From Erysipelotrichaceae bacterium (GTDB lineage Bacteria > Bacillota_I > Bacilli_A > RFN20 > DUOF01): 64,000 bases of DNA. The notes under the pieces were generated by a model. The model had not been told where the DNA came from, made no database searches, and saw only the letters and a program-made list of their open reading frames with translations. The position numbers and the translations under genes are program-made. This document shows positions 1 to 8,348 of this stretch, piece by piece (position 1 is the stretch's first letter; each line of letters opens with the position of its first letter). The stretch covers positions 1-64,000 of the forward strand of contig SVBH01000006.1 of the NCBI GenBank assembly GCA_015058985.1. The letters are read 5' to 3'.

Positions 1-28
1 ACTTCGTATAATGTATGTTATGTTAACT
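1..28. other. dif: Putative dif site (XerC/XerD recombination site)
   Basis: The first 28 bases match the Firmicutes dif pattern. The left arm is ACTTCGTATAA, the right arm TTATGTTAACT, with a 6-base centre TGTATG. Compared by eye with the B. subtilis dif as I remember it, 23 of 28 positions agree, and the changes fall on positions that vary between species. XerC and XerD (CodV/RipX) would resolve chromosome dimers here, next to the replication terminus. Genes to the right read towards it, which fits. Left flanking sequence is not in the window. Confidence 0.75.
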
Positions 29-76
29 AATTTGATAAGATACATGCAAAATAGATTTTAATTCAGGCATTTACAT

Positions 77-99
77 TAATGCGTCATTTTAACGCATTA
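77..99. other. Inverted repeat near dif
   Basis: An 8-base perfect inverted repeat (TAATGCGT / ACGCATTA) with a 7-base loop is followed on the plus strand by a T-rich stretch. It could be the terminator of a plus-strand gene lying left of the window, or a protein-binding site near dif. I cannot decide between these. Confidence 0.35.
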
Positions 100-130
100 T
101 ATTATTTTGATTAACTTAAAAAAATAGAAA

Positions 131-154
131 TAAAAAAAGGAGATTTCTCTCCTT
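131..154 (-). terminator. Intrinsic terminator of the 157-1149 gene
   Basis: On the minus strand a 7-bp stem AAGGAGA/TCTCCTT with a 4-base loop is followed by a run of T. It lies directly after the stop codon at 157. Confidence 0.8.
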
Positions 155-156
155 CT

Positions 157-1149
157 TTATTTTGCCTTGATTTTTAACATTGCAGTTAAATCTTCTAAGG
201 ATTGGTCTTCCTCTAAAATAATCTTACCTTTGTGTGCTAAGGACACAAAGTCTGTGCAAATAGTTTTATATAGGAATTTATTAATCTTCTTAATTTCTTC
301 TTGTTGGTCCCAGACAATATTCTGATAAGTCATTTCTTCCTCAGGTAATATTTTAGTCAAAGTCTTTCTTTGATATAGAATATGAGGTTTAATTAATTCT
401 TTAATGACAAATCCTTGTTTTTCTAATTTTTCTTTATATGACGCACTTAAAGTTTCTAAAGTTGCAAGAGCAACTTTTTCACAATAAAGAATTGCATCAG
501 CAGCGGCATCATCCCTTCTCATGTGATAATCGTCAAACACAGATAATCTTTGTTGATGATATACCATACGATCATGATATTGAATAGATCTAATTAATGA
601 ATTAATTTCTTTAAATTGTACTGTGTTATTAATTTCATTTAAGTTCTTTATCATTTGTTTGTTTTCTTGATCTGGTTCAAACTCAACATATTTTATTGGG
701 GTTTTGCTAAATGGGCTAGTTTCTCTAACTATTCTCTCTTTACTATATGATCCTAATACTAAGTTCAAGAAATGATACATTCTTGAAATAGTATGATCAT
801 TTAGAGCAAAATAAGGGGTTAACTTTATCGTCAAATCTTTGGGAGGAAAGAAAATAATTGAATTATAAGACAAATCATTTTGATGATCTTCTGATAATTG
901 AAGTGCCAATTTTAAAACTTCACTTGTACATCTTTTACAAGCGTCTTCAAATGTCTTATCTAAGCTTACCCCTTCATGAATACTTGCATAACCAAAACTC
1001 ACAACGTGTTTTTCAATACGCATAACAAGTTCTAGCATTTTTGCTGCGACCACTTTATCGTGGTAATTCCAGACTGCTGTTAAACACTCTGGTTTCGCAC
1101 TGGTGTCTAATTTAATTTCACCTAATAATACATTACTTTCAAATAACAT
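157..1149 (-). CDS. Hypothetical protein, 330 aa
   Basis: I do not recognise this protein. It looks soluble and mostly helical, with no signal peptide or membrane segment, a charged middle region and a C-terminal third rich in Lys and Glu. I chose the ATG at 1149 because GGAGG lies nine bases upstream; an ATG three codons earlier (1158) touches that SD directly and is unlikely. It stands alone between two terminators, with a possible promoter -10 (TATAAT) at 1207-1212. It is the gene closest to the putative dif site, a region where lineage-specific genes tend to collect. No function is proposed. Confidence 0.7.
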   Translation of the reverse strand: MLFESNVLLGEIKLDTSAKPECLTAVWNYHDKVVAAKMLELVMRIEKHVVSFGYASIHEGVSLDKTFEDACKRCTSEVLKLALQLSEDHQNDLSYNSIIFFPPKDLTIKLTPYFALNDHTISRMYHFLNLVLGSYSKERIVRETSPFSKTPIKYVEFEPDQENKQMIKNLNEINNTVQFKEINSLIRSIQYHDRMVYHQQRLSVFDDYHMRRDDAAADAILYCEKVALATLETLSASYKEKLEKQGFVIKELIKPHILYQRKTLTKILPEEEMTYQNIVWDQQEEIKKINKFLYKTICTDFVSLAHKGKIILEEDQSLEDLTAMLKIKAK

Positions 1150-1206
1150 AATTACCATCCTCCATTCTGCCCTTGTGCAGTAACATAGATGTTCCTTACG
1201 TTAATG

Positions 1207-1212
1207 ATTATA
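1207..1212 (-). promoter_or_regulatory. Possible -10 box of the 157-1149 gene
   Basis: A perfect TATAAT is read on the minus strand about 57 bases before the start at 1149. The hexamer 17 bases upstream is only a weak -35 (TGAAAA). A perfect inverted repeat (CTTATTAC/GTAATAAG) lies further upstream, near 1258-1278, and could bind a regulator. Confidence 0.4.
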
Positions 1213-1314
1213 AACGAAAGTTTTTTTATTTTCATTTTAGTTAGTGGAAAATGAATCTCTTATTACTTTAGTAATAAGGTTACTCTCAGTAATGTTTTTT
1301 TCTCTTTTTGTGGA

Positions 1315-1343
1315 TTAAAAAAAGACCTATATATTATAGGTCT
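1315..1343 (-). terminator. Intrinsic terminator of the 1366-1746 gene
   Basis: A 9-bp stem AGACCTATA/TATAGGTCT with a 3-base loop is followed on the minus strand by a run of T. Confidence 0.85.
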
Positions 1344-1365
1344 CCAAAAATTTAATTTTATTATT

Positions 1366-1746
1366 TTATGCTTTTTTCATTTCTTTGGATTTACTTAATT
1401 CATGTAGTTCATTCAAAATGTTGTTTAATTTTAGTGCTCCATTAACAACTACTCTGGTTCCTTCCAATTCAAAACATTTTTGAAGTTCTATTAAATGTTT
1501 TTCGGTGATTACTTCCTTGTACTCTACTACAATAGCTTCAATAGCTTCTCTAACGCTTTTTACAGGTACTCCTTTATGAGTATATTCAATACCATTTGAA
1601 TCTGTTAATCTTTCACCTAAAGGGACTGATTTTTCAACAGTTCCACATACTTCACAGAAAAACAAATCTCCTGCAACAACTTTATTAGTTGTTTTTCCAT
1701 TATGCTCAATTTCCCCACATATTCCGCATTTGCATTCATTTTTCAT
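1366..1746 (-). CDS. Small zinc-ribbon-like protein, 126 aa
   Basis: The N-terminal 35 residues hold two Cys pairs (CKCGIC near residues 5-10 and CEVC near 31-34). This is the pattern of a rubredoxin-type or treble-clef zinc ribbon. The rest is a helical region rich in Lys and Glu without membrane segments. AAAGGAAG lies about ten bases before the ATG at 1746. The gene has its own terminator. The metal-binding ribbon is inferred from Cys spacing; the biological role is unknown. The Cys-rich half could bind nucleic acid or serve as a protein-protein module. Confidence 0.7.
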   Translation of the reverse strand: MKNECKCGICGEIEHNGKTTNKVVAGDLFFCEVCGTVEKSVPLGERLTDSNGIEYTHKGVPVKSVREAIEAIVVEYKEVITEKHLIELQKCFELEGTRVVVNGALKLNNILNELHELSKSKEMKKA

Positions 1747-1809
1747 AATTTTAACAACTTCCTTTATTTTATTATTTCATATATATCAAGGAATTTAGCT
1801 TTTATTATA

Positions 1810-1838
1810 AAAAAAAATACTACAGGGAATTGTAGTAT
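1810..1838 (-). terminator. Intrinsic terminator overlapping the end of the 1820-2350 gene
   Basis: The stem ATACTACA/TGTAGTAT is followed on the minus strand by a run of T. The stop codon TAG at 1820 lies inside the stem, so the last codons of the gene form part of the terminator. Confidence 0.8.
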
Positions 1839-2350
1839 TTGATAATTTCATTATTAAGTTTAACTTCTAATTTAATCTTTTTGTACTGCTCTATGTGTTT
1901 AGAAATATATTCAGCGAAGATAATCATTAAATCTTCATCGTTTACGGAATAAGCAGCAGACTTTTTAGAAATATTGGATTTAGATAAAATTTGATTGATT
2001 TTATATGCTTCACATTCTTTATATACTTCTTCAGGATCAACATTATTAAGAACGCATTTCATAAGGAATATAGCTTTAATAATAACTTTTTTTAAGTTTG
2101 TTTTACGATGAACCACTATCATCTTATCACGACAACCTAGTACATCATCTTCACTTATTTTTGCTCTTGTTAAATCAATAAAACCAACATCTTCTCCTGC
2201 TTTTGAGGCATCTTTTAAAACTCCTTCAATTCTCAATTGAAATTGTTCTTTATTATCAGAGTATTTTTTGCTAGTAAATTCTACAAATTGCATTATTTCT
2301 AAAAATAAATCATTTTCTTTCAAAATCTTTTTTACTTGCATTTTATCCAT
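1820..2350 (-). CDS. Hypothetical protein, 176 aa
   Basis: This is an unrecognised soluble, helical protein rich in Lys, Glu and Ile. The start is placed at ATG 2350, nine bases after the SD GAGGTG. A GTG at 2362 overlaps that SD and is unlikely. The SD lies inside a long hairpin (2357-2405) that also looks like the terminator of the gene before it, so translation may depend on read-through or on unfolding. It is the third gene in a run of unknown genes next to the putative terminus. No function is proposed. Confidence 0.65.
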   Translation of the reverse strand: MDKMQVKKILKENDLFLEIMQFVEFTSKKYSDNKEQFQLRIEGVLKDASKAGEDVGFIDLTRAKISEDDVLGCRDKMIVVHRKTNLKKVIIKAIFLMKCVLNNVDPEEVYKECEAYKINQILSKSNISKKSAAYSVNDEDLMIIFAEYISKHIEQYKKIKLEVKLNNEIIKYYNSL

Positions 2351-2356
2351 ACAAAA

Positions 2357-2405
2357 AATCACCTCTGAACTCTATGATAATATATTATCATAAACAGAAG
2401 TGATT
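2357..2405 (-). terminator. Long hairpin: terminator that also buries the next SD
   Basis: A perfect 20-base palindrome at 2373-2392 is flanked by an imperfect outer stem (2357-2367 with 2395-2405). On the minus strand the structure is followed by six T, so it should terminate transcription from the 2426-2827 gene. The downstream arm contains AGAGGTG, the SD of the 1820-2350 gene, so the hairpin would also block ribosome access to that gene. Confidence 0.65.
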
Positions 2406-2425
2406 TTGTATCTTTTTTTAAACAT

Positions 2426-2827
2426 TTAATAACGCATTTGCATACCAATATCTTTATTTTTCAGTAAACCATCATTTTGCAGTAACATAATTAAATCTTG
2501 ATTCTTCATCAATTCTAAAAAAGCCGCTTTTATAATTTGAACTTTGCTTACATCTTTGCCTTTATTTGAATTGCCTATTGCAACTGCAATAGCACCTGCA
2601 CTTTGATGAGGATCTTCAAATCCTTTAGTATCAGCAACAGCTTTAGCTTTTTCATTCATTTGAGCATCTATCTCGGTTGCAACAAGTTGAGCTAGTTGAT
2701 CTTTTGTTACGATATCCTTAGCAGGAGCTGCTTTTTCAATTGCATCAGCAACAATTTCTACATCAAAATCAAATTGAGTTTTCATTTTATTTAACAATGC
2801 TACTAATTTTTCTCTATTTATTCTCAT
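2426..2827 (-). CDS. Hypothetical protein, 133 aa
   Basis: I do not recognise this protein. It has an Ala-rich helical middle (about residues 40-95) and a hydrophobic helix near the C terminus (about 110-125) that is probably part of a folded domain and not a membrane span. The ATG at 2827 follows the SD GAGGTG by six bases; a GTG at 2836 lies within the SD. The start is only 11 bases after the stop of the upstream gene (2839), so the two are co-transcribed and probably translationally coupled. The long hairpin at 2357-2405 ends the unit. Confidence 0.65.
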   Translation of the reverse strand: MRINREKLVALLNKMKTQFDFDVEIVADAIEKAAPAKDIVTKDQLAQLVATEIDAQMNEKAKAVADTKGFEDPHQSAGAIAVAIGNSNKGKDVSKVQIIKAAFLELMKNQDLIMLLQNDGLLKNKDIGMQMRY

Positions 2828-2838
2828 GAAACTCACCT

Positions 2839-3153
2839 CTACTCGTAAAGATCAAAACTATCTAATTTATCCAAAACCATCATTGCTATCTTTTTGGAAG
2901 TTTCTCTTTTTTGCAAATCTTGATAGTTTTTGATTGCTACTGCTGATACTGTACATATATTAAAAACATCTTTTTCTTCTTTAAAGGTAGTTGCTATATT
3001 ACGACACTCAGGTCTAACGGCTTCTAAGTAAAAATCATTTTTAACCATATTATTGAATAATACTAATGGTATACTCTTTTCATTATCAGCGATACTCAAG
3101 AGTTGAATCATGTCATTCATAGTTTGATTTAATACGTTTAAGTTTTCTTTCAT
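2839..3153 (-). CDS. Hypothetical protein, 104 aa
   Basis: This is a small helical protein that I do not recognise, with no membrane segment. GGGGTG seven bases before ATG 3153 is a good SD. It is the first gene of a two-gene operon with the 133-residue protein, and an extended -10 promoter lies about 25 bases upstream. The two products may work together, but nothing in the sequence shows how. Confidence 0.65.
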   Translation of the reverse strand: MKENLNVLNQTMNDMIQLLSIADNEKSIPLVLFNNMVKNDFYLEAVRPECRNIATTFKEEKDVFNICTVSAVAIKNYQDLQKRETSKKIAMMVLDKLDSFDLYE

Positions 3154-3175
3154 AGTACCACCCCTTCTACATATT

Positions 3176-3184
3176 AATATACCA
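3176..3184 (-). promoter_or_regulatory. Extended -10 promoter of the 3153-2426 operon
   Basis: The minus strand reads TGGTATATT, an extended -10 (TGnTATAnT), about 25 bases before the ATG at 3153. No good -35 is seen, as is common with extended -10 promoters. Confidence 0.4.
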
Positions 3185-3233
3185 CAAAATTGAATTAATT
3201 AAAATGAAACTGAACTCAGGTATGTGGAAATAG

Positions 3234-4139
3234 TTAATTAAGTGTAGTTAAAAATTCTTCAAAATAAGCTGGTAAAGGCGCATTAAAGACCATTTCTTTA
3301 TTAGTTCTCGGATGGATAAAATGTAGCTCTGTAGCGTGTAAATATTGTCCAATTTCTCCAATAACTTTTTTAGGGCCATACATAGGATCTCCTACCACAG
3401 GATGCTTTATATAATCTAAATGCACTCTAATTTGATGAGTTCTACCTGTTTTTAGTAGACATTCAATCAAAGCGTAATTTTGATATTGTTTTATTAATGA
3501 AAAATGAGTTATAGATTCTTTACCATCTTTAACAATAGCCATCTTCTGTCTATTAGATAGGTCCCTACCTATTGGAGCATCAATGATGCCCTCTTTATGT
3601 TCTAGTTTTCCATATACAAGTGCTATATATTTACGATACATTGTTTTATCCAACAACTGTTTTTGCAAAGAAGAATGAGATAAATCATTTTTTGCTACTA
3701 CAAGAAGTCCACTTGTATCTTTATCAATACGATGCACTATCCCAGGGCGATGAATACCATTTATTGTTGATAGGTCTTTACAATGAAATAGCAATGCATT
3801 GACTAATGTTCCTTTATAATGGCCAATTGAAGGATGAACGACCATATTCTTTGGTTTATTTATAACTAACAAATCATCATCTTCATAGATAATATCTAAA
3901 GGAATATCTTCGGGATTAATTGAGATATCTTCAATTTCTTCATCATAGACGACTATATGATCATTAATTTGAGTTTTATAAGAAGCTTTTACTTTCTTAT
4001 CATTTACAAATACTAATTCTTTTTCAATTAATCTTTGAATCGTAGTTCTTGAGAAAGAAGGCAAAATAAAAGAAAGGAATTTATCCAATCTTTCATTTTG
4101 ATGTTCTTCTGTTACTAAAATATCTAAAATACTATCCAT
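3234..4139 (-). CDS. rluD: RluD-family 23S rRNA pseudouridine synthase
   Basis: The enzyme converts uridines to pseudouridine in RNA. An N-terminal S4 RNA-binding domain (about residues 15-75) is followed by the RluA/RluD catalytic domain. The motif HRIDKDTSGLLVVAK (136-150) holds the catalytic Asp139. At 301 residues it has the normal length of the family (B. subtilis YlyB). It overlaps the 3' end of lspA by 8 bases and lacks a strong SD, so translation is probably coupled to lspA. The order ileS-lspA-rluD matches B. subtilis. The exact target uridines cannot be read from the sequence. Confidence 0.92.
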   Translation of the reverse strand: MDSILDILVTEEHQNERLDKFLSFILPSFSRTTIQRLIEKELVFVNDKKVKASYKTQINDHIVVYDEEIEDISINPEDIPLDIIYEDDDLLVINKPKNMVVHPSIGHYKGTLVNALLFHCKDLSTINGIHRPGIVHRIDKDTSGLLVVAKNDLSHSSLQKQLLDKTMYRKYIALVYGKLEHKEGIIDAPIGRDLSNRQKMAIVKDGKESITHFSLIKQYQNYALIECLLKTGRTHQIRVHLDYIKHPVVGDPMYGPKKVIGEIGQYLHATELHFIHPRTNKEMVFNAPLPAYFEEFLTTLN

Positions 4140-4617
4140 CTTTTTCTACCATATACTCTCTTATCATACCAAAACAAAGTACTACAACTCCAAGTGTTAA
4201 CATGATATCAGCAAAGTTAAAAACAGGGAAAGGATATCCAAATAAATTGAAATCCAAATAATCGATTACATATCCTAATCTTAATCTATCAATGGCATTA
4301 CCAAGAGTTCCACCAATCATCATTGTTAATCCTATTTGATTTATATTATCTTTTGTGGTCAAAAACATAAATGAGAAAACTACTAATGCTATAATAGTAG
4401 CAATGATAAAGAATGTAATTTCTCCTTCAAGTATTGAAAATGCAGCACCAGGATTATGAACAAGTCTAATCCAGAAGAAATCTTTAATCACAGTAAGTTG
4501 TTGGTGTAAATCCATATTAATAGTAATAAATGACTTAACTAATTGGTCGATAAGTAACAATAGAATAACAGCACAGATGCTTATTAATATTTGACTATTT
4601 CTCGCTTTAATCTTCAT
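4132..4617 (-). CDS. lspA: Lipoprotein signal peptidase (signal peptidase II)
   Basis: This membrane aspartyl protease removes signal peptides from prolipoproteins after lipid is added. It has 161 residues and four membrane segments. The motifs are NPGAAFSI (55-62), GGTLGNAIDR with catalytic Asp110 and FNFAD with catalytic Asp137. It overlaps ileS by 11 bases and rluD by 8 bases, which indicates one tightly coupled operon. Length and motifs are normal. Confidence 0.95.
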   Translation of the reverse strand: MKIKARNSQILISICAVILLLLIDQLVKSFITINMDLHQQLTVIKDFFWIRLVHNPGAAFSILEGEITFFIIATIIALVVFSFMFLTTKDNINQIGLTMMIGGTLGNAIDRLRLGYVIDYLDFNLFGYPFPVFNFADIMLTLGVVVLCFGMIREYMVEKDG

Positions 4618-7360
4618 AACTTTCTACCTCTTTTATTACCTTATGACATCTTTCACATACATTATCAACTATTTTAGAAGAATCAAATCTATTCCAACAT
4701 CTTTCACATTTTTCTCCGTGATGTTTTAAAACTTTCACTTTACTAACCTCATATTCTTTACCATCATTATTACCAGTTATAACTTCAGAAACAATGAAAA
4801 TCATATATTTGTTGTACTCAGATAGAGTTTCATAAACTGCTTTAACATTTTCATCTTTAATATCTAGATATACTAATGCTTCTTGAGCACTACCAATTAA
4901 TGAAGATTGTCTAGCTTCTTCTAATGCTTTTAAGACATCTTGTCTAACTTTTAATAAGCAACTATATTTATTACTCAATTCATCATTAACTCTTTCCTTC
5001 TTAGGAAAATCAAGTAAATGAACAGATTTAATTGTTTCAATATCATAGAATTCATTAGCGATTTCTTCCATTGTGAATGATAAAATAGGAGCTAACATTC
5101 TAACTAATCTATCTGTTAATTTATATAAAACAGTTTGAATTTGTCTTCTTCTTAAAGAGTTTTTACTATCACAATACAAACTATCTTTGATGATATCTAA
5201 ATAGAAAGAACTTAAATCAGTGGTCATAAAATTCATAATAGAAGAAACAGCCCCAGCAAAGTTATAGTTATCATATGACTCAATAACACTATTAGTAACT
5301 TTGTTTAATTGATTTAAAATCATATTATCAATTTCTTCTAAATTTTCTTCTTTATCTAATAAAGGATCATATTTTGAATTACCTTTTGTTAAATTTCCTA
5401 ATAGGAATCTAAATGTATTTCTAATTTTTCTATAAGTTTCACTAACTTGTTTAATGATATTGTCATCAACTTTTGCATCACAAGTATAGTCAATACTACT
5501 TGCCCAAAGTCTAAGAATATCTGCTCCATAAGTTGAAATAACTTTAAGTGGATCAACAACATTACCTAAAGACTTACTCATTTTTTGACCTTTTCCATCT
5601 ACAACAAATCCATGAGATACAATCGCTTTATAAGGGGAAAGTCCATGAACTGCAACTCCTATTATTAAAGACGAGTTGAACCAACCTCTATATTGGTCAG
5701 AACCTTCTAAATACAAATCTGATGGATAAGGTAAACCTCTTTCTACTAAAACACCAGTATGAGAAGAACCAGAATCAAACCAAACATCCATGATATCATT
5801 TTCTTTGGTGAAGATTCCATTTGGACTACCAGGATGAGTAAATCCTTCTGGTAATAAGTCTTTTGCTTCTCTTTTTGACCAAACATTACTTCCATATTGT
5901 CTAAATAAATCAGAAACATGTTTTAAAGTTTCTTTAGTCATAATAGGAGTTCCATCCTCAGCATAGAAAATTGGTAACGGTACTCCCCAAAGTCTTTGTC
6001 TTGAGATACACCAATCTCCTCTATCTTTTATCATGTTATAAAGTCTAATTTTATTTGATTCACTAGCCCATTTGACCGTATCAATTGCTTCTAACAATTC
6101 TTCTCTGATTGGATCTAATGTAGCAAACCATTGTGAAGTTGCTCTAAATATTACAGGTTTTTTAGTTCTCCAGTCGTGAGGATAAGAGTGCATAAACTCC
6201 TCTTTTGCAAGTAAAGCACCACATTCATCTAACATTTCAAGAACTACTTTATTAGCTTCATAATATGGCAAACCAACAAGTCTAGGTCCTGCTTCTTCAG
6301 TCATTAAGCCCTTTGTGTCTACAGGACACAAAATATCCAAGCCATATTTTTTACCTACTATGAAGTCTTCTGCTCCATGTCCAGGTGCGGTATGAACAGA
6401 ACCTGTACCATCTTCATTAGAAACATGATCACCTAAAATAATTACAGAATCTCTATCATATAAAGGATGTTTTGTAGATAAACCTTCAACATCTTTTCCT
6501 TTAAATGTTCTAATCAACTCATAAACTTCCAAATTAGCCTTAGTTTTAACATTTTCTAATAAATCTAAAGCAATTACTAAATTACCATGATTAGTTCTGT
6601 ATAAACCATATTCCATTTGTTCATTTAAACAGATAGCAAGGTTTGCAGGAATTGTCCAAGGAGTAGTAGTCCAAATAACAAAATAATCACCATTTGAAAC
6701 AAATTCATTTCCTTTATTAACTTCAAATTTAACAAAGATTGAAGTATCTGTTTTATCTTGATATTCGATTTCTGCTTCTGCTAAAGCGGATTCACTTGAA
6801 GGAGACCAATAAACAGGCTTTAAGCCTTTAAAAATCAATCCTTTTTCTACCATTTTGGCAAACACTTCGATTTGTCTTGCTTCAAAATCAAAATCTAATG
6901 TTTTATATGGATGATCATAATCACCAACTGATCCAAGTCTTTTGAATTGTTCCATTTGATTAGAAACTTGTTTTAAAGCATATTCATAGCATAAATCTTT
7001 AAAATCTCCTGGAGCCATTGATTTTCTGTTAACTCCAGCTTTTTGTAAAGCACTTTCAATTGGAAGACCATGAGTATCCCATCCTGGAATATATGGGGTA
7101 TAGAAACCTTGCATTGTTTTATATCTTACAATAAAATCTTTTAAAACCTTATTTAAAGCATGTCCCATATGGATAGATCCATTTGCGTAAGGAGGACCAT
7201 CGTGTAAGATAAAATGCTTGTTATCTTTATTTTTCATAAGCATTAAGTTATACAAATCAATTTCTTCCCATCTTTTTAAAATATTAGGTTCCTTATTAGG
7301 CAAATTACCTCTCATTTCAAATTTAGTTTTAGGCATTAATAATGTGTCTTTGATTTCCAT
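4607..7360 (-). CDS. ileS: Isoleucyl-tRNA synthetase
   Basis: This class I synthetase attaches isoleucine to tRNA(Ile). It has 917 residues, the usual bacterial length. The HIGH motif appears as SIHMGH (62-67) and KMSKS at 593-597. The editing domain (CP1) lies between them and includes the TTTPWTIPAN segment. A C-terminal zinc site is formed by two CERC motifs, and this is typical of the eubacterial type (not the mupirocin-resistant eukaryote-like form). A T-box leader directly upstream should induce the gene when uncharged tRNA(Ile) builds up. Confidence 0.97.
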   Translation of the reverse strand: MEIKDTLLMPKTKFEMRGNLPNKEPNILKRWEEIDLYNLMLMKNKDNKHFILHDGPPYANGSIHMGHALNKVLKDFIVRYKTMQGFYTPYIPGWDTHGLPIESALQKAGVNRKSMAPGDFKDLCYEYALKQVSNQMEQFKRLGSVGDYDHPYKTLDFDFEARQIEVFAKMVEKGLIFKGLKPVYWSPSSESALAEAEIEYQDKTDTSIFVKFEVNKGNEFVSNGDYFVIWTTTPWTIPANLAICLNEQMEYGLYRTNHGNLVIALDLLENVKTKANLEVYELIRTFKGKDVEGLSTKHPLYDRDSVIILGDHVSNEDGTGSVHTAPGHGAEDFIVGKKYGLDILCPVDTKGLMTEEAGPRLVGLPYYEANKVVLEMLDECGALLAKEEFMHSYPHDWRTKKPVIFRATSQWFATLDPIREELLEAIDTVKWASESNKIRLYNMIKDRGDWCISRQRLWGVPLPIFYAEDGTPIMTKETLKHVSDLFRQYGSNVWSKREAKDLLPEGFTHPGSPNGIFTKENDIMDVWFDSGSSHTGVLVERGLPYPSDLYLEGSDQYRGWFNSSLIIGVAVHGLSPYKAIVSHGFVVDGKGQKMSKSLGNVVDPLKVISTYGADILRLWASSIDYTCDAKVDDNIIKQVSETYRKIRNTFRFLLGNLTKGNSKYDPLLDKEENLEEIDNMILNQLNKVTNSVIESYDNYNFAGAVSSIMNFMTTDLSSFYLDIIKDSLYCDSKNSLRRRQIQTVLYKLTDRLVRMLAPILSFTMEEIANEFYDIETIKSVHLLDFPKKERVNDELSNKYSCLLKVRQDVLKALEEARQSSLIGSAQEALVYLDIKDENVKAVYETLSEYNKYMIFIVSEVITGNNDGKEYEVSKVKVLKHHGEKCERCWNRFDSSKIVDNVCERCHKVIKEVESYED

Positions 7361-7374
7361 AAAAATCTCCTTTC

Positions 7375-7590
7375 AATAAAAAAATTATCATTCCATAGGA
7401 ACGAATCATCGCGGTACCATCCTACTTCATGATAATTATCATGCACTTAATTAACTTTAACGCAGTTTCTACGTTTAGAACTACTAATTTCATTCTAACT
7501 CTGAAAAGTGATAAACCTTACATATTTAGTTTTCCTTTCACCAAAACGGAAACTCTCTTTGCTAAATGATTGTAAAATTCGTGTCTTTTC
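7375..7590 (-). promoter_or_regulatory. T-box riboswitch leader of ileS
   Basis: The minus strand carries the conserved T-box sequence AGGATGGTACCGCG (7411-7424). It is followed by a terminator stem (TCGTTCC/GGAATGA) and a T run just before ileS. Upstream is a stem I region; an ATC triplet followed by A (7510-7512) sits where the specifier codon is expected and encodes isoleucine. The element shares AACTGCGTTAAAG-like and TGCATGA segments with the tyrS leader at 54.8 kb. Uncharged tRNA(Ile) would favour the antiterminator. Confidence 0.92.
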
Positions 7591-7598
7591 TAAACGAT

Positions 7599-8345
7599 TT
7601 ATTGATAGTATAAAACTTTTAAAATAAGTTTCTTATTCTTAGTAACTCCTAATTCTTCGATTATCTTCACTTTACCGAATTTCTTTAAAGAAATTACTAT
7701 GGGAATATTATTGCACAAATAGTCCTTTTCTTCAACAATTTTATAATCAAGGTGGACAAATCCATTCTCAATAAACTCAGTAGCCTTAAATCTACTTATA
7801 TCAAAGATGTTAGATAATAAGCAATCAAGTCTTTTAGAAGATGTAATTATCTCTTTTTCAATAAATTTAGGCCCAAGAGAAAAACTTTCAATTTTCGCCA
7901 TTTTAACCTTAGTTTTCTTAATTGAGGTAAAGTTACTAAAAATAACATCATTTCTCTTTGAAATGACTGAAAATTCTATAAACTTTTCATTTAAAAAGAT
8001 ATCGCCAAAGAAACTGCGATCTAATCCAATACTCATCAAAGAGCCCAATACATCCTTGTGATCTAATTTATTAAATTTAGAATTATATGATATACGATAA
8101 ACTTCTATATCAAACTTGTCGTCATTTATAACCAATTGCTTCCTTTCATAAGATAGACAATCAGGATTAAATTGATAATTTAAATTAGGAAAAGAATTCA
8201 ATATTTCTTTCGCTATCGCCTGTTCTAAAGGATCTAAAAAATTAAAATGATAAAAATTATGATATCTTTCTAAATTAGATAAAATATCATACATTTTCCT
8301 TATAAATTCCTCTTTTTCTTTATATTTATCTATTAAATATTTCAT
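7599..8345 (-). CDS. ylmH: YlmH-like S4-domain RNA-binding protein
   Basis: The protein has 248 residues with a C-terminal S4 domain (about 175-240). The order sepF-ylmH-ileS and the length match YlmH of B. subtilis and Streptococcus, a ribosome-associated RNA-binding protein of the division gene cluster. Similarity of the N-terminal half is recognised mainly through position and length. Only three bases separate it from sepF. The ylmG and divIVA genes that flank it in most Firmicutes are missing here. Confidence 0.85.
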   Translation of the reverse strand: MKYLIDKYKEKEEFIRKMYDILSNLERYHNFYHFNFLDPLEQAIAKEILNSFPNLNYQFNPDCLSYERKQLVINDDKFDIEVYRISYNSKFNKLDHKDVLGSLMSIGLDRSFFGDIFLNEKFIEFSVISKRNDVIFSNFTSIKKTKVKMAKIESFSLGPKFIEKEIITSSKRLDCLLSNIFDISRFKATEFIENGFVHLDYKIVEEKDYLCNNIPIVISLKKFGKVKIIEELGVTKNKKLILKVLYYQ

Positions 8346-8348
8346 AAC

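Noticed and set aside
1-28. Resemblance to phage P1 loxP (ACTTCGTATAATGTATG)
   Set aside because: The first 17 bases equal loxP, but the right arm (TTATGTTAACT) does not form the loxP inverted repeat and fits Firmicutes dif well.
157-3153. Prophage remnant near dif
   Set aside because: None of the five genes shows an integrase, portal, terminase, lysin or repressor signature, so a phage origin cannot be claimed.
7361-7598. Missing small gene between ylmH and ileS, such as divIVA
   Set aside because: The gap is filled by the T-box leader and no frame with an SD is present.
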